Source: Haplomitrium mnioides (Eukaryota > Marchantiophyta > Haplomitriopsida > Calobryales). Taken from it: a DNA stretch of 21,868 bases. Under the pieces are notes generated by a model. That model searched no databases. It was not told the DNA's origin and was given only the letters and a program-made list of their open reading frames with translations. The translations under genes were made by a program, and so were the position numbers. The stretch is taken from assembly GCA_049999725.1 (NCBI GenBank), contig JBNGIS010030854.1, positions 1 through 21,868 of the forward strand, in the 5' to 3' direction. This document shows, one piece after another, positions 8,757 through 18,899 of the stretch; the first letter of the stretch is position 1, and every line of letters starts with the position of its first letter.

Positions 8757-10283
8757 AAAGAAAAATTGTACATAAATCTAAATAAGTCAAAAGGGAACCT
8801 CCATGCCAACATAGATTATATTGCTAGTTTTTACAAAAACCAATAGGTTTAATTAAAAAATCATTTTGCAAAAAAAAATAGATCGTCAAGAAAATACTTA
8901 ATAAATTCTATTTGAAATGCAACAAGAATGAAGATCACTCACAAGATATTTTGTAAGAAAAATAATTTTTAATTTTTCAAAAGTTCATTAGTCTACAGGT
9001 ACACCCTCAGTCCTAGCCTCTTCAGAAGGAATGGTCTCATCTAAATCAACGGCCTGAAAAGCTTCATCATTGGCAATCACAAGAGAATCCTCTTGAGACT
9101 TTCTAGTCCAAGAAATTGCCACAGAATCACCAGATGTACCAGTAGTACAAGGAGGAATAGGCTCCTTATGATACGCATATACAATCTGCAATTTTGTCAC
9201 ATTAGATGGCAAAGAAGCCATCGTCAAAAATCTCCAAGGAATGTAGATAGATTGACACCTATTATATTCCAATGCGATTCAATTTCGCATCAACTTCAGA
9301 GTACATAAAAGGCTTGTGTTGGACCGAGAGCAAAGATCTAAGATCCAATCTTTCTTTGTTAACAAATGGTCAATAAAAAAGTTGTACAAAACCTGAGGCT
9401 TTTTGTACACATTCACAAAAGCATCATGTTCAAGATGCTTAAGCTTGGCCGAAACAATTGGGTAGCTCAAAACACTTTGTATAATTTGTCCAAGACAACC
9501 ACTTGCATTATTGAATTGCAAGATGAAGAGCTTCATGCTCTGCTTGCCCTCTTTGGTCCAGCAGCCTATGGTCCAAGACTCATGGTCGTGAGCAATTCTA
9601 GAACCACCCGAAATAATGAATATTGTTTTTGTCTCTATAGTAATAAAAAAAATCAGACAAGGGAAAGAAAGTAAGAGAAAATTAAACAAGATACACTAAA
9701 TATGAAAATTTAAATATAGAACTTGCCAGATGCCATGGTTGATGGCACAACAAACCTCCAAAAGAGCATCCTCCACAATGTCGAATTGTCGAGAAGAGTT
9801 GATTATAATAAAAGACCAAAACTCAGAAGTTGTAATGGCCACAAAAGAAGAAACCATGCCGAAAATGTTATTTTTTGTGAAGGGTTTGAAATCATCATGT
9901 TTGCATTCCTTTAGATTGTAACCATAAGGAATATCAGCAATTGCTAAAGTAAAACATCTACGTTTCACCAATCTCTTCAACTGTCGAGCATTGGCCTCTC
10001 CATGGACTTGATAAAACACCACGTTGAGCTCATCAACATAGGAGATTAAGTCCTTGTCTTGCTCTTCATGCCCTCCTTCAATTGGAGGTGCAACAACTTC
10101 ATTTTGTTGCCTTGCCTTCCACTCCTTGGCTTTCTCGCAATGGAGCAAAAAAGTTGGAGGGTAGGATACAAGAGTGGGGGTATAGTCTTGAAATTCATAT
10201 GCTTCTTCGACCCCCAATCTCTTTCACCCTTTGGTACCAGTCGTCAATGTTTTAGCAAACTGCCATTTGAACATTTTGTCCCC

Positions 10284-10515
10284 CTGTACAAAGCATAGAG
10301 GAAAAAATCACAAGAGAAAACAAAAACAAAGACCTTGACTTTACAAAGGAACAGAGATCTGTGCGCATATGGACACTTGAGTTAACACGTGCATGGACTC
10401 AAGTGTCCATACACATATAAACACTTGAGTCAATGCACGTATGGACTTGATAACCTTTAAAAAAATTTCAATACAACTTTAGAAACAAAATTGAAGAATG
10501 GGAAAAAAAACTTAC
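10284..10515 (-). other. Intron of the methyltransferase-like gene
   Basis: On the minus strand, exon sequence ending GAGAAATTGTTG is followed by GTAAGTTTTTT. The intron ends in TTTGTACAG before GGGGACAAAATG, where coding-like sequence resumes (NIDDWYQRVKEIGG). Length is 232 bases. It contains copies of the minisatellite word (GTGCATGGACTC, GTATGGACTT) between 10350 and 10450, including CACTTGAGT and ACTCAAGTG as short inverted pieces. Confidence 0.65.
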
Positions 10516-11963
10516 CAACAATTTCTCAAAGCTCAAGTAAAATGAGAGCTTCTTTGACTTCTCTCTGTGGATGAGATATTCCATCATTGCTTCCTCCTTG
10601 AGCTGCAGTACACCTTAGAGCAAAAAGATTTAACCATCACCGCCAAAACTTTATGTCTCTCAAGTTTGTGAGACATTTCTTCCATTGAAAGCTTTTTGAC
10701 TTCCACCCATTTCAAAACAAAATTTATTTTGTCAAGAAGACCTTGAAAAAACCTCCATGATGTCCACTTCATGTCCTCTATTCTCAAAGATCCTTTGGCC
10801 TTTGGCTTTTGGCCCTTCACTATATTGTTCTCTCACATCGTAAATATGCTTTGTTGTAACTCCCAAAGCTCTCTACTTCAGAACGCAAGCTGGAACCAAT
10901 TGTCTTGAGATGTGACAATCTTCTCAAGAGTAGACTTTGGCTTTATCTACAAAGTCTCCAACACCAATTCTCTTTTTAATTTTTGGGATGACACCATCCC
11001 ACTCTCCATGTACCTCTGATGCTAATACTCGACATTTTGAATGGATATTATTTCCAACCTGTACCATTGGTCATAATTGTCATTAGTTGCAAAGATGTAG
11101 GCTTTTATTAGTGTGAGCCCCATGGAAATGTAGCAATTGCGCAGCAAAAGCATAGAATTTTTTGCTCCATATTTGGTAATTAAAAGCTGCCTTGCATGAG
11201 CATTATAATTGCCTTCTACAATTTTGTACTTGTCATGGTTCTTGATATCAAACTCTGACTTATCTCTTAACCCACACTTTGGGTCCACTAGAACAATGAA
11301 AAAATGTGCGCATACTTGCTCATGAGCATTATTTGCGCCACAAAATCTTCATTTAGCCTCCTAATCTAAAATGACATCCAGTTATCCATTCCAAGTTTTG
11401 GAAGGTTAAGATATTCCAGCCAAATTGTCATTGTGTCTTTTTGGACTCTGCACCACTGGATTGCAAACTCCCTAATCTTACTTTTTGTCTTCTATAGACA
11501 TTGTATGAAGATCCATTTTCTCTTATTCCTAAAAGGTCCGCATCCTCTTATGTGATTGCCTTTTTGATCTTGAGGTTGGAGCCTGCACTGACTCCGGCTC
11601 TACTTCCTCCTTTGAGCCGCTAAGAGTTGAAGATGAAGAGACCGCCAAAGATGAACTAGTTGGAGATGGGGATAGGACCGACTCCTCTTGGATAGGTGGT
11701 GGGAGCACATGCTTCTTCTTTGGTAGGGTCTGCTTCTTCTTTTTTGGAGTTTTGATTGGCTCTACTTTCTTTCTTTTTTGGCAGTAGATAGTTCACTTAT
11801 TGCTGCCACAGCTAACAAAGTTGTGTTTGGATATGGTACAAGTTGTTGAATATAAACATCTTGCTTGACTTTCAAAAGTTTGATATTAATGGCAAGCTTG
11901 ATGAAGTCTCTTTCTACTCACTTTGTGTCTGGGTAAGCGTTGCAAAGTCAAATATTGAGAAAG

Positions 11964-12146
11964 CTGAAAACAGAAAGAAAGAAACGGTCAATGACTTAAC
12001 AAATTTATTTTTTTAAAAGTTTAATAAGGGACTCCAAGTGTTTCAACCTCTAGCCTAAGCCCAAAGATGCACTAGAGTCTATACGTGCATGGAGTCTTGA
12101 TTAACAAAAAAATTAAAATGATTGAAAAGAAAATTGTTAGTCTTAC
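11964..12146 (-). other. First intron of the methyltransferase-like gene
   Basis: The exon end GACGCGACAAG is followed by GTAAGACTAAC, a good plant donor, and the intron ends TTTCTGTTTTCAG before CTTTCTCAATATT. Length is 183 bases. Inside lies ACGTGCATGGAGTC near 12080, another copy of the minisatellite word. Coding-like sequence on both sides makes the call reasonable, though exon frames are broken. Confidence 0.6.
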
Positions 12147-12504
12147 CTTGTCGCGTCGAAAACCAACTACAGATCCTTAGTCAAGATGTCTTGTGGCTTC
12201 ATTTTGTTGGAGAAAAATTTCTGTGGTGAAGCCTTGAAAAGGGTTATTAAAGATTCTGATTGTACAACCAGCCTATGTGGGCTTTGCGCCCCTCTCGAAT
12301 CATCGTGATTTGGACCAAAATCCCTATGTAAAATTTTCAACTTCACCGTGAAAAAAGGTAAAGGTGATGGTCAATGTTCTTTATTGTTCCACAACAAACT
12401 AGCCATTGGTAGGCTAGGTTTTGTGGCTTAAGAAACTTTGAAACATCTGAATACTTGTAAGGCTTTGGTTGAGTTGGTTTGGAAACATTGGCTTGTTCTG
12501 CCAT

Positions 12505-12869
12505 TTTCTCCGAATTGTAAACTAGGAGAAATAGAGGGCAAAAATCTTACGAAAAAAAGTTCACAATGAGTGAAAGCAGAAAATGGCTAAATGAAAAGAA
12601 ATTGCAAAACTAATGATGACAAGAAAACAAAAACCAAAAAAGGAACTTGCAACAATGGAAAGAAACTTTCCATTGTCACTTCTTTTATATCAAATTATCA
12701 AAAAACGTGTTTTCTGCCAAAAATGATTTGCAGAGCTCTTGATATGTAGGTTTGTATGGTGCCAAAAAAAAAGCTAGTATATAAAGCATTGCTCATTTTC
12801 ATCTTTCCGATTTCTTTTTTTTTTTTCATTTCCTTTATAAACATTTCACAATAACACATCTTTAAGATG
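12505..12869. promoter_or_regulatory. Divergent promoter region between the two genes
   Basis: The two genes face away from each other across about 365 bases of AT-rich sequence. A minus-strand TATA-like box (ATATAAAAGA, 12681-12690) lies about 180 bases before the methyltransferase-like ATG. A plus-strand TATATAAA (12778-12785) lies about 90 bases before the first coding-like sequence of the DUF7869-like gene. The two boxes are only about 90 bases apart, with no sign of another gene, so a shared bidirectional promoter is the simplest reading. Confidence 0.55.
12652..12676. promoter_or_regulatory. Perfect 11-bp-arm palindrome in the divergent promoter
   Basis: ACAATGGAAAG and CTTTCCATTGT are exact reverse complements separated by AAA. 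The palindrome lies just downstream of the minus-strand TATA box, in the likely 5' leader of the methyltransferase-like gene. It could be a protein-binding operator-like site or an RNA hairpin. Confidence 0.6.
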
Positions 12870-15800
12870 TTTTTGAAGATGTCTCAATTTTGGAGATGTT
12901 TCCCTATCAGCGATAGCACCACTTTAACAATGAGTAATTTCTAATCAAGTTGGACCTTTGAATGAGATTGGTAAGGCTTTTTAAAACCGAATTCATTTGG
13001 AAGAATCTTCATGTGACAGTTTAGGAAATGATTTTAGCAAAGAGTCTTAATCAACTAGCATTTCATTAGAGCTATCACCAAGGGCACCAATTACTTTACA
13101 AAAAACATTTCCTAATGCTCAAAATATTGATGAAGATTCTATTTTGGCATAGTCCAGTTCTCCCAATCCTCAAGGTGGTCTACATCCATTAAAAACTTAT
13201 TTCAAATGAACAAACAGTGCTATCGATGATGCTCAAGATCTCTAAGACGATGAACTATCTCCGATGGCTGGATTCACCTACGGATTGAATCAATTGACAA
13301 TACATAAAAATTCTTTGTTTAAGCCAAAACCTAAATGGGTAAACACTTTACTTGAAAATTATTTGCAGAAAGTCCATCATAACAAGAGCTTTGTGAAGAA
13401 AAAGCTCAATCCCATATCAATTTTGAAATTGAGGAGAATTTCATGTTTTCAAAATATTTTTTTGTTGTTTTGCAAAACAAATGTTCTTAGAACTGTGAGA
13501 GAAACAAATTTCTAACAAGTATGAACAATTGAGATATCACATTACAATGGGGAATACCAATAAAAGACTCTGATATTGATAATTGGTTCACTCTGCTTGG
13601 AAATACTATTGTTTATAGAAGAGCCCTAAAATTAATACTATCTGTAGGGAATGATAGAATCTAAAGGATTCAAAATCTCAAAAATGCAGACCCTAGAGGT
13701 ATTTTTTGAAATAGAGAATTATCTGCTAAAAGAGTATTTATATGTGAATAGATAGACAATTTTTTCCAGAGACAATATGAGAGAATGCCCACTTACAAAG
13801 TTTATAAATTGCTCGATAATTTTACAAAATCGGAAGTTTATGACTACTACACAACTTATTTAAAAGACAAAGATCATGGTTGCATTCTTAGTTTTTTTCA
13901 GGTTTTACAAAACATTGGAGAACTCTTAAAATTCCAAAACACAATAGATTTGTTGTTTGTGAAACTTGTGAAGAAATAAAATCATTATGAGAAAAATTTG
14001 TCTTAGAGTCTAACAAAGGTAACAAATTTCTTCTCTTTTGAAACCTACAGTTATTATGATGCTCTTTTTGCAAGACTCAAAGCTTAGCTCTAGAAATATT
14101 ACGCTTTCTCAACTTAGTGCAACAAGATATTTGTTTTATTAAGTTGTTTCACAAACAAGGTTTGAGTTAAATAAACCTTAACAACTTGAGTTGTCAGAAT
14201 AGACTGTATGCTCGCATAGGGCATGTTGCTTTAGTTTGAATCCAAACCATGTCGAGAGTCAAATAAAGTGAGAAAATTGTTATCATTGTTGGATGTGACC
14301 TTAGCCTTGCATAGAGTTTTGTTATTGTTGCTTTGATTCCAAAGCCTATTACTAGATAAACAACATCAAGAATTGCTTATGTTTTTTTGCAAATCTTATA
14401 CACGCATAGCTTTTGTTCTTGTTTCTTTCAAATCTAGCCATAACAACAGTCAAAGCAAGCCAAGATATTGATGTTGTTTCTTTTGGTTCTATGCGCTCAT
14501 AGGATCAGTTATTGTTGCCACTAATCCTATTTGTACATAAGATTTGTTATTAATTTTTTAATCCTATGCAAACATAGAGTCCAAGCTACCTTTGAAATTG
14601 AAGTTCCAGTTTGTTAGCCATTGCACGAAATTCTTGTTTTTCTTCTCTCAAAACTTTTGCTTATTTCAAGTTAAAGACAAGTAATTATTGTAGACATTTT
14701 TTAGATTCTCCTATATATAAATTAACTAAAGTTTATTTTTAATCTTCTTATAAATTTTCACTTCTACCTATATAACATTTGTTGAAGCAGATTTGAATAT
14801 TCTTAGCACCTGAAGCTATCTTTTGAAGTTTGAAACATCAAGACATATTTAACTCAACTACTTTTATCTCTTTGATGTTCTATGATAATGCAGTCAATTA
14901 TAATCAACAATTTTTTCTTCATCGTGACCAACAAATGAAAGAAAAAACAAAACTTGTAAACTATCAAAGAAAATGTTATACCGATGGTCAAAAGTACTTG
15001 GGAGTTGTCATTGATGGAATGGATCAAAAGAATTCAACCATTCCACCTTGGCCTTTGCCACCAAAAAAACATTTATAAAGATTGTTTGGTGGGTGTGCAT
15101 GTTGTTGGTGCCTTAATATTCAATCATGCTCTTTCTTCAAAGGTCTTTTTGACCTATAGAAACTTGAGAAGTAACTCCAATTTGACAGCTACGGTACTCA
15201 AAAGAATATTACATGACTTTGAAAGGGCGCTGCTTCCAACTTTGTATCTTCAGTTGGACAATACAACACGAGAGAATAAGAATTCCATTTTATTTTGATA
15301 TCTTAGTCTCATTATTGCCAAGAATGTTTTCAAAAAAATCAAGGTGGGATTTCTCATGGTTTGCCAAACTCATGATCAAATTGATCAAATGTTTAGCAAA
15401 TTCTCGAAACGTTTGAAAAGTGTCAAAGCTTTCATGATTACGAGTCTCAACAAGGCGCTACAATTAAGCTTCAACTAAACCTCAAGTAACTCTTTTGATG
15501 GAATCTTGGGATTTTAAAATGTTTCTACAACAATATCCCTCTCTGGTTCAAAGGATACATGATATTACCTTTAATCAACAATTCAAATTCAAGTTGAGTG
15601 ATTCGAAGACAAAGATTTAGAGTAAATAGTTTTCAATAAATGAATTTTGGTTTCTTTCAGATGGTATTTCTCAACTCAAGTGTCTACCTGAAGTGGATAG
15701 AGAAAATTTAAGTTTAATTTTGCTTCCTCTCAAGGCATATTTTGAATTCAAATGATCTCAAAAGGAAGAAATAGAAGTTGATGTAGAGGAAGTGTTCTTT

Positions 15801-16687
15801 GCAATAAGGGACAACATAAGTGAGAACTGCTACAAGTTTTTTTCTTATAGATTTTTATATTCAATGCAAGAATAACTTTTTTCTTGCTTAACAAGAGATT
15901 GCGACTTATATCCTTGAAAGAAAAAGATCAAGACTCAAAGCAGAATTCACCTTTCGACCTTCACAACTAGCAAGTACTTGTAATGATTCTCAAAATGTTT
16001 GTCTAGGTTTTCAGTTTGACACTCAACAGATAGAGTAATATGTTCCAATAGAACATATCCTTTCTACACATGGAGTAATCTATGATAGAGCATCTAGGCC
16101 GCAAAAAAGACTATTTCACACAACACTAAATATGGGCAAAAATTTGGCAACTACATGATATGAAAGATAGAATGTTTTTTTTTGTGTTGTTGCATTTCTC
16201 GATCCAAAAAGCAGTCCGTTTTAGAGTGCCAAAGTCCTCAAAGTTTTGTCATTTGATGAGAAAGAACCTCCAAACCGAAATGAGCACGTGTTCAATGGTT
16301 TTCTTGTGAGGTTGAGGATGCAATTTTTGAACATTGCTTTCCAAAAACATTAGCAACAACAAAAGGAAAACACAAATCCAAGTTACATATTGATGTACTT
16401 GATGTAACACAAATCACAATTTTGTCCTTTGATTTTCTTCTCACACAAAAAACCAATTAAGGGAAACCACTCCAACTACTATTAAATCAAATCTATTTGA
16501 GTATGAAAGACAAAAAGCAATCAATCATAATGTGTTTGAAGGAGATTCAATCAATGTTATTAACTTTGAGGCAGATCATGTTAATCTTGATGAATCTTCC
16601 GAAGCTGAATCCAAAGAAGTCAACACGAGTGACCAAAGTCATTTAAGAACCTCATTGTATATTGCATACTTTCAGCTTATATTGTAA
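12870..16687 (+). pseudogene. DUF7869-like transposon-type protein, interrupted
   Basis: An early part (13264-13515) has SLFKPKPKWVNTLLENYL and HHNKSFVKKKLNPIS. A middle part reads KHWRTLKIPKHNRFVVCETC (near 13906-13969), with a CxxC pair. The conserved core runs 14830-15478: YLGVVIDGMDQ (Asp codons at 15013 and 15022), LQLDNTTRENKN (15251-15286) and CQTHDQIDQMFSKFSKRL (from 15362), which matches the DUF7869 pattern LDNxxxENKN ... GHTHxxIDQMFSR except that GH is CQ. Between 14830 and 15478 only an A-run frameshift near 15062-15068 and one TGA (15296-15298) interrupt reading. A last frame ends at TAA 16685-16687. The spaced acidic residues recall an RNase H-like nuclease (inference). The 5' end is uncertain. 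Confidence 0.65.
14090..14829 (+). other. Non-coding interruption in the DUF7869-like gene, possibly intronic
   Basis: Coding-like sequence stops after about 14080 and resumes near 14830. The 740 bases between are AT-rich with stops in all frames. They hold several copies of a TATGC-N-CATAG(G/A) word: GTATGCTCGCATAGG near 14207, CTATGCGCTCATAGG near 14490 and CTATGCAAACATAGAG near 14564. I could not fix splice sites. Related words occur in the introns of the neighbouring gene, which supports an intron. Confidence 0.45.
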
Positions 16688-17480
16688 TTTAAGATTATTA
16701 TTTTGTAAAGCACCCAAGAATGTTATAAAGGAATTTCTTGAATTTATATGCCACTTTGAAGTTCTTAGTGTAAATCATTCCAAGTTCATTGTTATTCTTT
16801 ATGAATGAAACTTGAATATGTAGCTTACATTTTTATTTGGTTTGTAAAATATTTTCTTATTCAAAATGTAGTTATATTCTTTCCTCCTTTATTGTTGTTT
16901 GCTAGACGAGTTCAATGTTTTGGTATCGCTAAAGCGTCTGCCCAAATTGACTACTTAATCTTTTGCTTGTAAGGACTTTGATGTAAAACTTGAAACATTT
17001 AGCGTGCTTTGACTCAGATGTAGAGCTTTTTACTCCTATTACTTTTAGATTCCAAATCAAAAAACAAAATCTTTAGCATGTCTAGAGTTCATTGCAAAAA
17101 GCAAAACCCTTAGCGCATCTATACTCAGATGTAGAAGTCTGAACCCTATGCATGAATAGACTTTGATAAGGAAATCAAAACTGCATGCACGCAAAGACTC
17201 AATTGCAAAATGTGAAACCTCGGTTTATTATAGTCTTTGTTGCCAAGTGTTCAAATGTTGAGCTCAGATTCATATGCACTCATAGACTTTTGTTTGGAGA
17301 GTTTAGATGTTGAGCTTGGATTCCTATACGCACATAGGCTTTTTTGTGGAAGTCCAAGCCTTCTTTACATACTAACTTTGATGTACAACTCTCAAGCTTC
17401 TACACACAAAAACTACCATTTAGAACTTAGATTCTACACTACTCAAAGACTCTCTTGTAGAGCTTGAAACCTTTTGTTTG
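16688..17480 (+). repeat. AT-rich 3' flank with degenerate CATAGACT-type repeats
   Basis: After the last stop there are about 240 bases of AT-rich, possibly 3'-untranslated sequence. From about 16925, degenerate units appear: ACTCAGATGTAGA twice (near 17010 and 17109), then GTTGAGCTCAGATTCATATGCACTCATAGACTTTTG (near 17256) and GTTGAGCTTGGATTCCTATACGCACATAGGCTTTT (near 17308). The last two form a ~53-base tandem pair. The ATGCAC-CATAGACT core resembles the minisatellite at 8446-8756. The open frame at 17237-17467 is a by-product of these repeats. Confidence 0.6.
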
Positions 17481-17751
17481 GTAGAGTCTCGTCAACAACT
17501 TGGAGATATTATTTGTCTACACTCTTAAGTAAATCTCTAAAGGCACTACCTTTTTGATTCTGAACTATGACTCCTTTGTGTATATGATTCTTTTAATTAT
17601 AAAAGAAATTTCTGAATCCATACTAACCCTCTCCCACCTGCTTTCAAAACTAGATTTCAACCCAAGCTCATCCTCTTTTGCTAGCTCTCTGAAGTCATCT
17701 TCTGATTCAGATCCTTTCGTGTACTAGTCATATTGATGACCATCCAACTGG

Positions 17752-17873
17752 GTACTCAATCGCAAGAATGTCAAGAAACCAACTACAGTTTGCAAGAACG
17801 TCAAGAAACCAACCACCAAATGTACTCAATTGCATGAAACGTCAAGAACCCAACCCCAAACGTACTCTAATAG
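17752..17873 (+). repeat. Short tandem repeat, 3-4 units of 34-40 bases
   Basis: Units start at 17752, 17788, 17822 and 17862 (partial). Each has GTACTCAAT(C/T)GCAAGAA or a variant, then CGTCAAGAAACCAACCAC. It sits between the right flank of the two-gene unit and the minus-strand coding-like segment with EF-2, near where a right boundary is expected. The 17481-17751 stretch before it shows nothing recognisable. Confidence 0.75.
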
Positions 17874-18200
17874 TGAATGTAAAAGAGGTCAACAACAAGG
17901 GAGCAATTGCACACAGTTTTTGTTGAACCAATCCATACTTGCGTCTGACTAACATTGTGCCACCCCAATGCTCTGCTTAAATCCATCCTTGTGCTTCTTT
18001 GATGGTTTTGTCTCGACTGCCATGCTCTACTGCTATTTTCTTGAGAGAGGAGAACCAAATTGCACGGCTGACCCCAACCTTGCTACAAAGTGCAACATTG
18101 TTCTTCCACCATCGATTGCGTTCACATCTGAGCTGGTTCTGCAGTTTGGAAGCAAATTCTCTTACTGCCTGATCATTTTCAGAAACCCTTTCATGTCTCA
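17874..18200 (-). pseudogene. Unidentified coding-like segment beside the EF-2 fragment
   Basis: Immediately downstream of the EF-2 homology on the minus strand, an open stretch reads ERVSENDQAVREFASKLQNQ and then WWKNNVALCSKVGVSRAIWF. It is not part of EF-2, whose next residues should be quite different, and I do not recognise it. The open frame extends artificially upstream through EF-2 sequence in the wrong frame. It may be a second captured gene piece, or linker sequence of the gypsy element. No start, signal peptide or membrane segment is evident. Confidence 0.35.
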
Positions 18201-18203
18201 TCA

Positions 18204-18485
18204 GTAAACATCCTTGATAAGTTTGTCCTTGTATGTAGCCATGATTACATTGGCATTCTCTATACACGTTGGAAGGTCTGGTAAGCTTCCTCGCCATCCA
18301 TTTGCAACTCCAAGAAGCAGCGACTCATCTTGTTGATGGTAATAACATGCCCAGTTCTCTCACCAAGAGCTGGCTTGAGCACATTCTTCAGTTTGTACGC
18401 ACACGCTCTCAACACAATCGACCACTACCAAAGCACCATATGTGATATGCATCGCAACAGTAACTTCCGACGAGAAGTCTACCAC
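18204..18485 (-). pseudogene. Elongation factor 2 (EF-2) fragment, GTPase domain
   Basis: The minus strand reads [20 protein letters not shown], continuing [12 protein letters not shown], then after a frame change [20 protein letters not shown] with ELQMDGEEAYQTFQRV, then after another change IENANVIMATYKD. This follows cytosolic EF-2 from just after the DSPGH G3 motif through the NKMD G4 motif (NKMS here), about residues 105-195. Two frameshifts, substitutions such as D to Y in ITDGAL, and a stop at 18201-18203 make it non-functional. No intron is seen within it. Homology stops sharply on both sides. It lies on the same strand as the gypsy coding region, downstream of its methyltransferase part. 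Confidence 0.93.
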
Positions 18486-18899
18486 ACTATAGCAATATAG
18501 ATGTCAAAAAATAGGTGCATCACTAGCCAACTTACTTTGAATACATGGTCATCTCAAGATCCCCAAATCCTTCATGCTTAAAGCAAAACAATATGAATAA
18601 CCACACAAAAACTAATGTACCTTTGCACTCTGACCTCTTGTCAACTATGTTTCAACTTATAGCACCTATTTTTCTACAAGAGTTAGATGATCTTCTTGCT
18701 TCACATCTAGACTTGTTGAAATTTGACTAGCTAAAATGTGATGTAGTGGAGTTAGACATGAATCGTGATTTGCTGAACTGTCACTCACTTGGGCTGAAAT
18801 CTTATCGTTGAAAAAATGACTTTCTGCAATTTCAGATGTGTGGATCAGCCTTAGCATAGCCTCCTTGGTACTTGATACTGCTCCTCCAGCAATAGCCTT
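18486..18899 (-). pseudogene. Polyprotein linker after the cytosine methyltransferase, decayed
   Basis: The reading continues from the methyltransferase domain into Ser/Thr-rich sequence (KISAQVSDSSANHDSC, LTPLHHILASQ) at 18666-18857, without a recognisable domain. In a gypsy polyprotein this position would lead into reverse transcriptase, but no RT motif follows; EF-2 sequence does. I treat it as linker remnant. Confidence 0.4.

Larger units (their letters stand above)
8988..12504 (-). pseudogene. Intron-containing N4/N6 DNA-methyltransferase-like gene (beta-class order)
   Basis: I start it at the ATG 12504-12502 (MAEQANVSKPTQPKPYKYSD). The N-terminal part has a Ser/Lys/Pro-rich basic linker (TPKKKKQTLPKKKHVLPPP, near 11690-11760), possibly a nuclear signal, then a segment I do not recognise (11022-11288). 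The C-terminal third resembles an AdoMet-dependent DNA methylase: LAIADIPYGYNL (DIPY at 9924-9935) stands where DPPY-type catalytic motif IV is expected, and WILDLCSRSNT (9315-9338) stands where motif I (D-x-x-x-G-x-G-T) is expected. Motif IV before motif I is the beta-class order. Damage includes several frameshifts, one TGA at 9279-9281 that alone interrupts the last ~230 codons, and loss of the motif I glycines. A third small intron at about 9635-9726 is possible. It lies head-to-head with the DUF7869-like gene. The substrate is unknown. Confidence 0.7.

Noticed and set aside
9366-10298. Plus-strand frames at 9366-9674, 9723-9921 and 10059-10298
   Set aside because: They are antisense to the methyltransferase-like gene, whose motifs and splice sites are on the minus strand.
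8046-17640. Search by eye for terminal inverted repeats and target duplication of the two-gene unit
   Set aside because: No convincing pair was found near either presumed edge, so no element boundaries are claimed.
17968-18207. 79-codon plus-strand frame with a hydrophobic stretch, possible small secreted protein
   Set aside because: It is antisense to the EF-2 fragment and its neighbour, and has no supporting promoter or conserved feature.
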